64,000 nucleotides of DNA from the NCBI GenBank assembly GCA_014155875.1, contig JACEFZ010026849.1, positions 1 to 64,000 on the forward strand, given 5' to 3'. A program made the position numbers and the translations under genes. This DNA comes from Cepaea nemoralis (taxonomy: Eukaryota; Mollusca; Gastropoda; Stylommatophora; Helicidae). The notes beneath the pieces are model-generated. The model had not been told where the DNA came from. It searched no databases and saw nothing but the letters and a program-made list of their open reading frames with translations. Shown piece by piece: positions 21,601-34,095 of this stretch (position 1 is its first letter; the number at the start of each line of letters is the position of its first letter).

Positions 21601-22232
21601 CACATATTTATTAGTTTGTACATCCGTGGCCGTGATGGGCTCTCACTCTTCCCCCAAAGTTCCTCACTTTCTATTGTGAGACAGTTTAACAGTTGCAACT
21701 GAATGTGTTGTGCAATGAAGGACGCTTCCTGACAACCCCCCTCGCGCCCTGAAGACAATCTCCCCAGGCAGAAGATGAGAAGGGAGGGAGGTGTCTCAAT
21801 CTAATCCACGTTATTATCCTCTGCTGTATCAGCGCCTGGCGGGCCGACTGCCCATCGAACAGTCTGATAACACGACGTCTTGTGATGCTGTCACCGAAAC
21901 CAGCAGTAGCAAGTTATTAGCCGCTACGGCTTCAATAGATTTTGGCGGCAGTGGGGAAGTCGGTCTTTTGATGTCTTCTTTGATCTCGAGCAGGTTTCTT
22001 TTCTCAGATTTCACCCCATGTTTTCTTCTGGGACCGTCGTATGTAATTAGCCATGTCCCTTGTTTTCTTGTCATTTCTTGTCTAGACAAAGATTCCCCCT
22101 TGTAGTCTTGCTTCTAGTTAATTTCTGTTTTGGTTCACACTTTTTTGGTAATTATTTCTCCACTTTTCGTTTGTCTGTTTTTTTTTTTTTAAATAAGGCG
22201 TAGTGTGCACGAACCCTGTATCTCGAAACCTT
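21601..22232. other. Non-coding sequence
   Basis: No feature seen apart from short T runs. Confidence 0.4.
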
Positions 22233-22722
<490 letters not shown>

Positions 22723-24082
22723 TACGACCCTTCATCAGACGTAGTGGCATCTTCTCACCAGAGTCCGATTACTCCGGATGTTGCATCCCGAGTTTGCTTC
22801 CTGCTGTTGATGCAGTAATACATCCAGTTAAACTTTCTCATCCCTTTAACTGTTGTCTTTTCTCATCCCCTTAACTGTTGTCCTTTCTCGCTGAATGCCC
22901 TCTCCATCCTGTTTGTTATTTTACCATCAGGCTTTCCTTCTTGAGCGTCATGTTCAAATCTTGGACGTGTTCTGTGTCAAAAGATAAGAAGAAGAACAAA
23001 ACGCCGTCAGATGTCAATGACCTGGGGTCTGTCTGTATCACGTGAGCTGCTCACACACTTTGGTGGGGAAAGTAAGGATGCAGTCTGTATTTCTGTCTTT
23101 CTGTTTCTGTCTTTCTTTCTTCTAGATTGTTTGCTTCTCTGTCTCTTTGGCTACGTCTGTTTATGTCAGTGTGATTCTCTCTTTGTGTGTTTTTCCTCTA
23201 TAATTATGTCTGTCTGTCTGTCTGTCTATCTGTCTGTCTGGCTGTCTGTCTGTCTGTATGTCTAGCTATCTATCTATCTGTCTGTCTGTCTATCTGTCTT
23301 CCCGTCTTTCTGTCTATCTGCGTCTCTGTCCGTCATTCCGTCCGTCAGTCTTGTCTTGTCTGTTTACCCTGTGTGTGTATGTGTGGTTGTGTTTTTAGTT
23401 ATCCTAACATAAATAAAAATCAAATTTTAATTGTTCAATCGTTACAGACGAGAACAGAGAAAACAATAAGAATGCTAAATTTACAATAGTAAAGAAAATG
23501 CAGCAAATGCATCAATTAGCGCGACACCGACTTCACTCACACGGAGTGTGGGTTCAGTATTTGGGGGACTATTGTTCACATTCGAGGCCCGATTTTCTTA
23601 GCCGGTAACTGTTACTTTTTTGTTTTTGTTTTATCTCGTCTTTAACATAATACATCCATAAAGTGTTGATTGTCTCCTTCTGCCTTTAATCTCCCGATAG
23701 TTCAGAAGTCCTCAGTCAACTCAGTTCCTGTAGAAGTGTTTATGATTGTTTGGATTTGGCAAGTTCATAAGTCGTCAGTCAGCTCAAGACGTGTAGACGT
23801 ATTTATGATTGTTTGGATTTGGCAGCGAAAGTTTATTTACGGGAGAAAGTAGCTATCTTCATGCCAACTTTTCATAGTCGCCTCTTAAGGCATGTATGAT
23901 AGGTTACAGAGTTGCTGTTCTTTGTTTCCCGGATGGGCTTCGGTAACACATAAGAGAAACGTGTAAAAGAAGGATTAAACTGGTAAGACAGAATCACTCA
24001 TGCGGAGCTTATGAGATCAGTGAATCAAGAGGTGAGAAAAAGATGCTGGCACTGGGTAGGTACAAATAGAACGTCCTTTCTG
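22723..24082. repeat. Non-coding sequence with TCTG-rich block
   Basis: 23205-23345 is an interrupted (TCTG)n/(TATC)n tract. A 63-bp duplication (AGTCGTCAGTCAGCTCA-like, GTTTATGATTGTTTGGATTT) lies at 23700-23825. The rest is featureless. Confidence 0.75.
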
Positions 24083-24250
24083 ACCCCAGAAAGGTTAACC
24101 CGATCAACAAACGCCTGCAGAAGTGTCGGCCTAAAGCCGCAATACCGCAGCTCTGCTGTAAACAGGCACAACGCAATCACGCCTGAAAATAGAGTCCGGA
24201 TGAACTAAGAAGAAGAAGAAGGAGGAGAAGAAGAAGAAGGAGAAGAAGAA
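24083..24250 (+). mobile_element. R-family element, sense orientation
   Basis: AAAGGTTAACCCGATCAACA, AACAGGCACAACGCAATCAC and GAGTCCGGATGAACTAAG, then AAGAAGAAGAAGGAGGAG. It confirms that the GAA-type repeat follows the same end in every copy. Confidence 0.8.
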
Positions 24251-24287
24251 AATCCTTTCTCTGGAACCTTCAGGACAAATGGAATAA

Positions 24288-24475
24288 AAGGTGTGCTGAT
24301 GCCGAGGTGGCGGGTTCAACCCCTACATCGGTCATTTGGACTGAAATGTTGACTTCTCGTCGTTGACTTGGGGACGTACATTACAAGTACCTCAGAAGTC
24401 GGAGTGGATTCGCCTGATAGTGAGGGACACTAGTAACAGGGAAAGCTAATCCACACGCAAAAATCATTCCCGTGC
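24288..24475 (+). mobile_element. SINE-2 copy, sense orientation, head truncated
   Basis: It begins inside the head (GTGTGCTGATGCCGAGGTGG) with B-box GGGTTCAACCCCTACATC. The body matches 17763-18002 to its end AGCTAATCCACACGCAAAA. Confidence 0.82.
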
Positions 24476-24831
24476 ATTGGAAGTAGTAGCATGTATATGG
24501 ACTAGGCTTGAGTTCAGAGCGAGTGAACGGTAAAAAGAATATTCTGGAGATGACAACTGGCAAGATGTAGATGAAGTCACGGGTGTGTATGCGGTGTAGA
24601 TTGTCTCTTACACACCAGATACAGACGGAAGAGACAAATGTGCACTCATCGTGGCGATACCGACTAATTACTGTACGTGGGAGAGGCAAACAGCCATTGC
24701 TTGGCAATGACACATCTGTCACAGACTGGCAAATAGTCTAAAGATTGAACAAAACAAGAAAGAACGTTGAACAAGAAAGAATTATGAACAAGACCGAACG
24801 AATACAAATGCAACACTTGGGGAAGAAAATT

Positions 24832-24835
<4 letters not shown>

Positions 24836-24912
<77 letters not shown>
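24836..24912. repeat. (GA)n microsatellite
   Basis: About 38 GA units without interruption. Confidence 0.95.
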
Positions 24913-24915
<3 letters not shown>

Positions 24916-25589
24916 TAAATTGGTTCATAAATTAGACAAACAGCTATAAATTCCGAAACCTTGTAGGAAGACGATTGGAAAATTTTCATCAGACGTCTTC
25001 ATTAGTTACTCGTCTCCATAGGAAGTTGGCAGCGCTGCAATTTCACCACAATTTATCTCGTTAGCGAGTCCCAGCTACCGTCGCTTCCTGGTCTTGTACC
25101 GCTTCTCTCAATCCCCGCATACGATCTCTGCCGGAGAGAGTGGGCAGCGGACATAATAAACAAGCAGGTCCCCAAAGTGTCTTTGCTAAAGTCGGATGTG
25201 GATGTGGTGGTTTCATGGCGTCCTTTGTTGGCTCCAGCTTCGTGTGTTGGGTTTGCAGCCTCTTGGATGTAGCTTCATTTGTGGCTACTTATGTTTGCTG
25301 AAAATAACTAAACCGACTTGCGTTTGGGGGTAGGGGGCGGATAAAGAGGAAGAAGGAAGAGATCTACTGAGCCACAGTTTTGAGGTGTGGTGACCAGTTT
25401 AATTCACTTCATTGTAGATGTCATGTCTGTATGAATACACTTACACATCTTGTAGACGCGGCTGTCACAATCGCACAAACCAAATTCGCATATTACGTTA
25501 AACAATAAGTCACTATCGTGACTGTTGGAAAGAGAATACTGAAATGTAATATAGGACCTATTTTACTGCGTGGCAATGAATTACGTAAC
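24913..25589. other. Non-coding sequence
   Basis: No feature recognised. Confidence 0.4.
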
Positions 25590-25830
25590 AAGCTAGGAAG
25601 AGCTTGGAAGCAACGGAGATGTGGTTCATGAGACGAATGTTGGGAATATTCTAGGACTGCTGCGGTAACTAACTATTGACTGGATGAATCTCATGAAAGC
25701 AGACCATTATATATAACAATAAAAAAGAGACAAAGATCATTATCCAGAAAACCAAGGTCTGAGATCTCTGGGGTGACATGAACGCCAAAGCCTGTTGACA
25801 GGGTACATTGTGATGGTGATGGTAAGTGTC
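25590..25830 (+). pseudogene. LINE 3' fragment, heavily mutated
   Basis: Plus-strand frames give EMWFMRRMLGIF followed by stops, then AAAAAAGAGACAAAGATCA, as in the 22485 copy, and a terminal TGATGGTGATGG tail. Internal deletions and stops are evident. Confidence 0.65.
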
Positions 25831-26237
25831 CTGAGCCTGCTCATGGAAGTGCCAGACATAATAAGTGCAGCCCGTTTATATGGTGCAAAACGTATTGTGG
25901 AAAGTGTCAGGTTCATATTTTCTAGGACGTTCTGAAGAAGAATGGATTAATGAAAGAAGGAAGCGTAATAAGAAGAGGACGGAGAAGGAGGAGGACAAAA
26001 AGAAGAAGACAAATGATTGAACTTTATTTTTCAACAGGTTAAGTATAGAGCGAGCAAGCCCGCCTAACATTCTGCCCGTATTTCTCGCCTTTCAAACATT
26101 AGCACATGCATACATTACGTATGGGGTTCATCGTAAACAGCAATAACAAATGCAGTATAAACGCACGAGGAATGCAAAGAAAAGTAACACGTGACTAAAT
26201 AAAAAAAATTACTAATCGATAGCGGACGAGCCACGGT
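25831..26237. other. Non-coding sequence
   Basis: Purine-rich AAGAAGAAGAC stretches near 25960; otherwise nothing. Confidence 0.4.
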
Positions 26238-26790
26238 GTCAGCTTGCCCGATGGTAAGTGGGCTCTATGGGCCCCCGATGAAGTGAGCTCCCTGGGTCCC
26301 TAATGCAGTGGGTTCTGTGGACCCCTGATGAAGTGGGTTCTGTGGGTCCCTGATGAAGTGAGCTTTGTGGGTCCCCAATGAAGTGGGCTCTGTGGGCCCC
26401 CGATGAAGTGGGCTCTATGGGCCCCCGATGAAGTGGGCTCTATGGCCCACGGTGAAGTGAGCTCTGTGAGCCCCTAGTGAAGTGGGATGCCTGGGCCCCT
26501 GATGAAATGGGCTCTCGGGGCCCGTGATGAAGTGAGCTCTCGGGGCCCTGATGAAGGGTCTCTTGGGGCCCTGGTGAAGTGGGGTCCATGGGCCCCTGAT
26601 GAAGTGGGCTTCCTGAGCCCCTGATGTAGTGGGATGTCGGGGACCCTGGGGAAGTGGGCTTCCTGTGCCCCTGATGAAGTGAGCTCCCTGGGCCCCTGAT
26701 TAAGTGGGCTCTCCAGACCCCTGGTGAAGTGGGCACTCCAGACCCCTGGTGAAGTGGTCTCTCGAGGCCCCTGGTGAAGTGGGCTCCATT
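26238..26790. repeat. 25-bp minisatellite, about 22 copies
   Basis: Units contain GATGAAGTGGGCTCTATGGG followed by CCCC. GGGCCCC in many units is self-complementary. Units diverge in steps along the array and are followed by AT-rich sequence. Confidence 0.9.
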
Positions 26791-27861
26791 AAAAAGTACA
26801 CAATATATTTAAAATGTTTATGTCCTTTTATAAGCTTTGCCTCCTGGAAACCAATATATGTTTAGACTGAGCCCGCCACTGGACTGGGTTTTATTATTAT
26901 AGTAATTCATTCATTGGCACCTTGCCGTCTTGACAGACGATAGTTTGTGCTGTAAAAAGGGATAATAACTTTTACCTATGGCGGTAGCGAATGTGACTGA
27001 TAAGGCCAATTTGCGCTGTAAATGTCCGTTCACAGTGAGTGCATGTGAACACGTGGTCATTTCCACCATCATGCACCATCTTACGTCTCAAACGCTCGGT
27101 GTGTGACTTATCTGCAATAATTTTCTCCTTTGTCTTTATTCCTATAGACTATAGTAATAATGTTAAGGGATAAACATATAGTGCAACAAGAAAGACTGCT
27201 CAGGAAGACGAAGGAGGAGGAGACATAATGCATACATTCTGACAACGGAAATAACAAGAAGGGGGTGTCTTAAAAACAAGAATCAGTTTTTCCTCTTTAA
27301 TCGACATGTCATGTAGCAAAATCAAGAACTTGTAATGAGAACTAATCATTATCTATCTATTTACGAAAAGCCCGTTAAAGTAGCCGATACAGAACCAGAT
27401 CTCTGATCATTGCCTCTACAGGTTGCTAAAAGGTTTTCAAACTTCACATGGCGTGATTGATGGATTATTCTTTTGCCCTCGCTGCTGGGCTCGTGGTTTC
27501 TTCTTTCTCTCCTTTGACCCCATGACCTCGTGCTCTTGTAGATTATTGAAAGATGCTTTTCCACTGATGACCCTATTCACGTTTCCATGGTTTCAGTTTG
27601 ACCTCTTCAGTATGGGAAACACGAAGGAGAAACCAAGAAAAGATTAGATCAGAAATCTCAGTTGTAGGCGATGTTGCACAGGATGTATTGATTTTGTAAG
27701 ATTCACTCGTGTACTAATATTTCTTTTGGTAGTATTTCTTCTGATAGTAGTATTTCTTCTAATAGTAGCATTTCTTCTAGAATGTCTGTCCACTAAAGTG
27801 TTAGTCATTGTATGAAGAAGTATTCTCGCTTTCATTTAGCACTTGTTTTTATTACTGAAGT
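26791..27861. other. Non-coding sequence
   Basis: Mostly unique. A short ATTTCTTCT(A/G)ATAGTAG repeat lies at 27717-27780. No exon seen. Confidence 0.4.
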
Positions 27862-28290
27862 AGCTGGTAGCCGAGCTGTTTCAACTTTGATCTCTCACAT
27901 TAAGGGATGCGGGTTCCTATCACGTTTTTTTCTTTCTATCGGAGGTGAAATTAAAAATGAAATCTGTACGGTCCACTCATGCCCATTAAATGGATACTAT
28001 AGATTTCTCATGGATATACAGATGGAGATAAAGGGAACTGATCATTCAATGTCTTTATGCCATGTTACAGTAAATAATAATACAAAGGCAAATCAATCAA
28101 ACGTATTGTCGGGGTTCGATCCGTAGCTCGGCGTATCCGGATTATATTTTAGTGACCTGGGCTTCCAGGTTGACTCTAAAATGTGCAGCATGAATGTCTT
28201 GGGAATACTGGCGGCCTGCATGCTACTGAACACAACACTCATGGAGTGCCGATTGGTCATGTATAACAATTTGGGTCTAGCACGTTTGCC
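27862..28290 (+). mobile_element. SINE-3 copy
   Basis: TRNA-like head GCTGGTAGCCGAGCTGTTTC with a B-box near GGGATGCGGGTTCCTATC, an interruption, and the family body GGGCTTCCAGGTTGACTC, GCATGCTACTGAACACA and GAGTGCCGATTGGTC. Related bodies lie at 35480, 40640 and 42125. Confidence 0.6.
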
Positions 28291-28315
28291 TGATGCGCCT
28301 TATTGCGTGTAAAAT

Positions 28316-28506
28316 GGTTCTTTAAACTGACTTACTATCAATCAAACTCTTTAAACTGACTTACTATCAATCAAACTCTTTAAACTGGCTTATTATCAAT
28401 CAAACACATCTTGCAACAACTGTTGTAGCCTCCCACGTTTAATGAAACTGCCGCTGCTGCTGTTACTACTACTACTACTACTACTAACTACTATACTGAC
28501 TACTAC

Positions 28507-28580
<74 letters not shown>

Positions 28581-28590
28581 GATGATGCTT
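28316..28590. repeat. 29-bp triplicate and (CTA)n/(CTG)n/(GAT)n tracts
   Basis: CTTTAAACTGACTTACTATC occurs three times at 29-bp steps (28320-28405). 28465-28580 is CTA, then CTG, then GAT trinucleotides. Confidence 0.9.
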
Positions 28591-28599
28591 ACTAGCTAC

Positions 28600-29690
28600 T
28601 ATGCTATCGACATCAACTACCGATATGGCTGCGAAAGTTATTCAATCTCAGAAGGCTGAAAGCTAAACCAAACATAACAGCTGCACCGTCAGAGCGCTCC
28701 TGTTTGCTGATGATTGCGCTCTATACGCCAACTCAGAGGCGGACATGCAACATAATGTTTCAGCCTTTCTCACATGCCCTGTGCCACCTTTGGGCTCAAT
28801 ATCAACTTGGAGAAGACTGTAGTTATGTACCAGCCAGCTCCAGGGAATAATCACACTGTGCCGAATATCAAAGTGAATGATCATAGACTAAGTGTTGTGG
28901 ACAAATTTACCTATCTTGGCAGCACCCTGTCACAAGCTGCCACAATCGATGACGAAGTGAATGCAAGAATCTCCAAGGCCAGTGCAGCCTTTGGCAGACT
29001 GTACAAGAATGTATGGGACAGAACTGGAATAAGCCTGCAAACAAAGCTAAAAGTCTACAAAGCAGTTGTATTATCCACACTGCTATATGCTTGTGAAACC
29101 TGGACTGTTTATCAGCGACACGCTAGGAAATTAAACCACTTCCACACAGTCTGCCTTAGGAAGCTATTGAAGATTAAATGGCAAGACAAGATTCCAGACA
29201 CTGAAGTCCTAGAAAGAGCATCCATGCCCAGTATTCACACTCTACTGATGAAGAATCAGATTCGCTGGGCTGGTCACTTGACTCGCATGCCAGATCACAG
29301 GCTCCCTAAACGAATTTTTTACAGCGAACTGCGTTGTGGTAAACGCTCCCAAGGTGGCCAGAGGAAACGTTTTAAGACACTCTGAAAATTTCACTGAATG
29401 CTTTTGGAATTCATCACGACACCTGGGAGGCTGCAGCCAGAGACCGAAATCGTGGCGTGCATCATTGCGCAAAGGTGCAGTCATATGTGAGGCAACCAGG
29501 ACTGCAAGAGCTGTGAGAAAAGGCAGGACAGAAAAACCACTGCAGGAATTCCTCTCCAGAGACGGCAAGCATTCTTTGTCCACATTGTCAAAGAACATTT
29601 CGAGCCAAAATAGGCCTTATCAGTCATCTTAGAACCCACGGCTCCACACCTTCAACCCCACTGGATGAAATGAATGGTCATCATCATTCT
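28600..29690 (+). pseudogene. LINE reverse transcriptase (3' half) with C2H2 finger, frameshifted
   Basis: It starts in the RT palm, with the catalytic FADD box at 28703-28714 (LLFADDCALY), in a different frame from what follows. 28774-29385 is then open: FTYLGSTLS, EVNARISKASAAFGRL, KLKVYKAVVLSTLLYACETW, CLRKLLKIKWQD, IRWAGHLTRMPDHRLPK and SQGGQRKRF. Two frameshifts after 29370 separate it from WRASLRKGA and a C-terminal C2H2-type motif (CPHC ... HLRTH, 29577-29642). The 5' half, including the endonuclease, is missing, and trinucleotide repeats lie on both sides. This is a non-LTR element that can no longer make its protein; the clade is unresolved. Confidence 0.88.
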
Positions 29691-29737
29691 TGATGGACAA
29701 ACAACACTACTAATGCTGCTGCCACTCCTGCTATGCT

Positions 29738-29738
29738 T

Positions 29739-29813
<75 letters not shown>

Positions 29814-29913
29814 TAAATAATAATAATAATAATAATAATAATAATCCTACTACTATTAAAGCTACTACTGCCTCGAACACAACTGCTTCAGTTTCTCCTG
29901 CTGCTTCTGCCAA

Positions 29914-30008
<95 letters not shown>

Positions 30009-30027
30009 TTACTACTACTGCCACTAC
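29738..30027. repeat. (CTA)n / (AAT)n microsatellite cluster
   Basis: CTA units at 29738-29814, AAT at 29815-29845, CTA again at 29917-30005. They begin soon after the LINE's ATCATC tail. Confidence 0.92.
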
Positions 30028-30392
30028 TGTAAATCTACCACGATTGACAAGATAAATGTAATCACATGCCACATAATGACATAGAGGTGACAGTGATGCG
30101 ACTTAGCATATACAAGGTCACAACATAATGTATATGTAACGAGTTCCTTTCTTTGCTGAATTCCTCCCAAAAAAATTTCCAGAACATTCCAAAATTATCT
30201 GGTACGCAATTTTCGGCCACAGAGCCGTACTGGTTCGGAAACAAACTCTGTGGCTATTAGAATGATCCCGATCCACTATGTTGGTCACATATTGTAGGCC
30301 TGCATGTACGGAAACAATACGTGGTCATTCTGTCCATCATTTTCGGAGGCGACGAGGCCAGGCCGTGAACCTGCGTTCCTACGGTCTAATGA

Positions 30393-30394
<2 letters not shown>
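30028..30394. other. Non-coding sequence
   Basis: Nothing recognised. Confidence 0.4.
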
Positions 30395-30451
<57 letters not shown>

Positions 30452-30480
30452 GTTAGTTAGTTAGTTAGTTAGTAGTTAGT
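30395..30480. repeat. (ATT)n then (AGTT)n
   Basis: ATT units at 30395-30450, then TTAG/AGTT units to 30480. The tetranucleotide is the 3' tail of the adjacent minus-strand LINE. Confidence 0.92.
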
Positions 30481-31988
30481 CTTTCCTCTTGAGCCTAAGG
30501 CGGCGCATAGGGCAGAAGTCCTGTCTCTCCATGCTTGGCGGTTCGCTGCTACCTGTTGTAGATCTTGGATATTTACTTGGCCATTGAATGAGCCTTCTCT
30601 AATGATGGTTCTACGCAGGGTCTCTCTTGGTCTTCTCCGTTTTCTTTTCCCTACTGGTGACCATATGAGGGCTTGGTAGGGGAGTCTTGACTTGTCCATT
30701 CTGAGTACATGGCCGATGTAGTTCCAACGGCGTCTTCTTATGAAATTGGATACTGTATCTTGCTTAGTCTCTTGTCTTATTTGCGAATTGGTTCTGAAGT
30801 CTGTCCAGTGGATGTTTAGAAGTCTTCTAAGACATTTGTTCTCAAAATTGTCTAATTTTTTATCTAAAGCTACCGTTGATTTTCAACTTTCACATCCATA
30901 CGTTAACACTGGAATCACACAAGAGTTGAAGATTTTAAGTTTTGTGTGTTTGCTGAGTGTCTTTGACTTCCAGATGTTTGACAGTTTATTGAAGGCACTA
31001 GATGCCAGTGCGATTCTAGATGATATTTCTGGTGTTGAGTCCCCTATAGATGTCATTTTGCTTCCTAGGTATGTAAAGCTGTTGACTTTTTCAAGAACGT
31101 AGCTGTTCAATTTGGTGTCATCTGAACTGTTGGTAAGATCAATAGTCTTTGTTTTTGTGGTGTTAATTTGGAGACCAATTTGCCCTGAAACATTTTGGAG
31201 GTGGTTTATTTTCTCTTGGGCATCCGGGTGTGTTGAACTCAAAAGCACTATGTCGTCGGCAAAGTCCAGGTCTTCTAGAATTTTGTTAACCCAATGGATA
31301 CCCATATTTGTGTTGTTTGTGCATTTGCGCATGACCCAATCGATAGCTATTCCAAAAAGCATCGGTGATAAGACACAACCCTGTTTCACTCCTGTTTCGA
31401 CTGAGAACCAGTCAGAGTTGCCTGTTTCTGTTCTTACGCAGCAACGTGTTTCTTTGTAGAAAGATTTTATGATGTAGGTATATTTGGTAGGAAAACCATA
31501 GATGTTAAGTAGATTCCAAAGTGAAGGACGGTGGATACTGTCGAAGGCTTTTTGGAAGTCGACAAAGTTGGTGATTAATTTCGACTGGAATTCTACGGAG
31601 TCTTCAATGATTATTCTGAGGGTGAAAATGTGGTCTATGCATGACCGTTTTGGTCTGAAGCCTGCTTGTTCTTCTCTGAGCCTTTCATCTATCGCCTTTT
31701 TCAATCTCTCAAGTAACATGCTACAAAAAAGTTTTCTTGCTACTGACAATAGAGTGATACCCGCCAATTATTGCAATCAGACATATCGCCCTTTTTAGGC
31801 AGTTTGAAAATTACACCATCTTTCCACTGTTGTGGTGGGGATTCGCTTTGCCAGATTTCATTGATCAGCTGTAACAAACGTTGTAAGGTATTCTCATCTG
31901 CTGCTTTGAGCATTTCTCCTGAGATTTCATCTTCACCAACAGCTTTGATTTTTATTATTTTATTATTTCATCTTCACCAACAGCTTTG

Positions 31989-31990
<2 letters not shown>
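30452..31990 (-). pseudogene. LINE reverse transcriptase, long relic with one stop and one frameshift
   Basis: On the minus strand the frame enters near 31950 (AVGEDEISGEMLKAADENTL), passes NEIWQSESPPQQW, loses one base near 31760 in the NWRGITLL block and is then open over 31767-30883. Seen in order: EEQAGFRPKRSCIDHIFTL, NFVDFQKAFDSI (RT box A), GVKQGCVLSPMLF (box B), DLDFADDIVLLSS (catalytic box C), FTYLGSKM and VLTYGCES. A TGA at 30885-30883 replaces the expected Trp. The frame then continues (NIHWTDFRTNSQ, YIGHVLRMD, GKRKRRRPRETL) to a stop near 30470. The 3' tail is (CTAA)n in sense. The endonuclease is missing. A 130-bp end of the same family sits at 62482. Confidence 0.92.
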
Positions 31991-32045
<55 letters not shown>

Positions 32046-32179
32046 TACCCCACTGTCCCTGACTCCTCTCCCGTTGTTGTTATTGTTGTTGTTATTTGCA
32101 CAATTCTTCCTGACTCCTTTTCCGTTGTTTTTGTTGTTTTTGTTTGCTCCATTCTCCCTGACTCCTCTCCCATTGTTGT

Positions 32180-32210
<31 letters not shown>

Positions 32211-32540
32211 TCCTCCATTCTCCCTGACTCCTCTCCAATTGTTGTTGTTGTTGTTGTTTGCTCCATTCTCCCTGACTCCTCCCATTGTTGTTGTTGTTGT
32301 TATTGTTTTCTCCATTCTCCCTGACTCCTCTCCCATTGTTGTTGTTGTTGGTGTTGTTGTTGTTGTTTGCTTCATTCTCCCTGACTCCTCTCCCATTGTT
32401 GTTGTTGTTTGCTCCATTCTCCCTGACTCCTCTCCCATTGTTGTTGTTGTTGTTATTGTTTGCTCCATTCTCCCTAACTCCTCTCCCATTGTTGTTGTTG
32501 TTGTTGTTTTTGTTTGCTCCATTCTCCCCGACTCCTCTCC

Positions 32541-32584
<44 letters not shown>

Positions 32585-33571
32585 CCTTCATTCTCCCTGA
32601 CTCCTCTCCCATTGTTGTTGTTGTTGTTTGCTCCATTCTCCCTGACTCCTCTCCCATTGTTGTTGTTGTTGTTGTTGTTTGCTCCATTCGCCCTGACTCC
32701 TCTCCCATTGTTGTTGTTGTTGTTGTTTGCTCCATTCTCCTTGACTCCTCTCCCATGTTTGTTGTTGTTGTTGTTGTTGTTGTTTGCTCCATTCTCCCTG
32801 ACTCCTCTCCCATTGATGTTGTTGTTGTTGTTGTTGTTGTTTGCTCCATTCTCCCTGACTCCTCTCCCATTGTTGTTGTTGTTGTTTGCTCCATTCTCCC
32901 TGACTCCTCTCCCATGGTTGTTGTTGTTGTTGTTGTTTGCTCCATTCTCCCTGACTCCTCTCCCATTGATGTTGTTGTTGTTGTTGTTGTTTGCTCCATT
33001 CTCCCTGACTCCTCTCCCATTGTTGTTGTTGTTGTTGTTATTGTTTGCTCCATTCTCCCTGACTCCTCCCATGGTTGTTGTTGTTGTTGTTGTTGTTGTT
33101 TGCTCCATTTTCCCTGACTCCTCTCCCATTGTTGTTGTTGTTGTTGTTTGCTCCATTTTCCCTGACTCCTCTCCCATTGTTGTTGTTGTTGTTGTTTGCC
33201 CCATTCTCCCTGACTCCTCTCCCATTGTTGTTGTTGTTGTTGTTGTTATTGTTTGCTCCATTCTCCCTGACTCCTCTCCCATTGTTGTTGTTGTTTGCTC
33301 CATTCTCCCTGACTCCTCCCATGGTTGTTGTTGTTGTTGTTGTTGTTTGCTCCATTTTCCCTGACTCCTCTCCCATTGTTGTTGTTGTTGTTGTTTGCTC
33401 CATTTTCCCTGACTCCTCTCCCATTGTTGTTGTTGTTATTGTTTGCTCCATTCTCATTGACTCCTCTCCCATTGTTGTTGTTGTTGTTATTGTTTGCTCC
33501 ATTCTCCCTGACTCCTCTCCCATTGTTGTTGTTGTTGTTGTTGTTTGCTCCATTCTCCCTGACTCCTCTCC

Positions 33572-33606
<35 letters not shown>

Positions 33607-33677
33607 GCTCCATTCTCCCTGACTCCTCTCCCATTGTTGTTGTTGTTGTTGTTTGCTCCATTCTCCCTGACTCCTTC

Positions 33678-33709
<32 letters not shown>

Positions 33710-33733
33710 GCTCCATTCTCATTGACACATCTC

Positions 33734-33771
<38 letters not shown>

Positions 33772-34095
33772 GGCTCCATTCTCATTGACACATCTCTTGT
33801 TGTTGTTGTCGTTGTCGTTGTTGTTGTTGTTGTTGTCGTTGTTGTTGTTGTTGTCGTCGTCGTCGTTGTTGTTGTTTGTTGTTGTTGTTTGCTCCACTCT
33901 CCCAAACTCTTCTCCCGTTATTTTTGTTGTTGTTGTTGTTGTTTGTTTGCTCCACTCTCCCAAACTCTTCTCCCGTTATTGTTGATGTTGCTATTTGCCG
34001 CACTATTCGTGGCTGCTCTTACGTTATTATCATCATCATCATTTTCCCCACTCTTCCTGACTCCTTTCCTGTTGTTATTAATATTATTATTTATT
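31988..34095. repeat. Compound minisatellite: (GTT)n alternating with a 30-bp spacer, about 38 units
   Basis: After an (ATT)n run, a conserved spacer (CTCCATTCTCCCTGACTCCT plus CTCCCATT) alternates with 4-12 GTT units. The last units change to CATTGACACATCTC and CCAAACTCTTCTCCCG spacers. Both strands are open over hundreds of codons: poly-Val/Leu blocks on one, poly-Thr, poly-Asn or poly-Gln with GEESGRMEQ or GRGVRENGA on the other. I treat these as by-products. Confidence 0.95.

Noticed and set aside
30883..31767. Host telomerase or other cellular reverse transcriptase
   Set aside because: Motif order and the GHVLRM/RRPRETL C-terminus are those of a non-LTR retrotransposon; the frame is broken and the 3' tail is a simple repeat.
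31988..34095. Poly-Thr/Asn/Gln proteins of 300-400 residues on the minus strand
   Set aside because: They are translations of a GTT microsatellite with spacers; all frames on both strands are equally open and the frames overlap each other.
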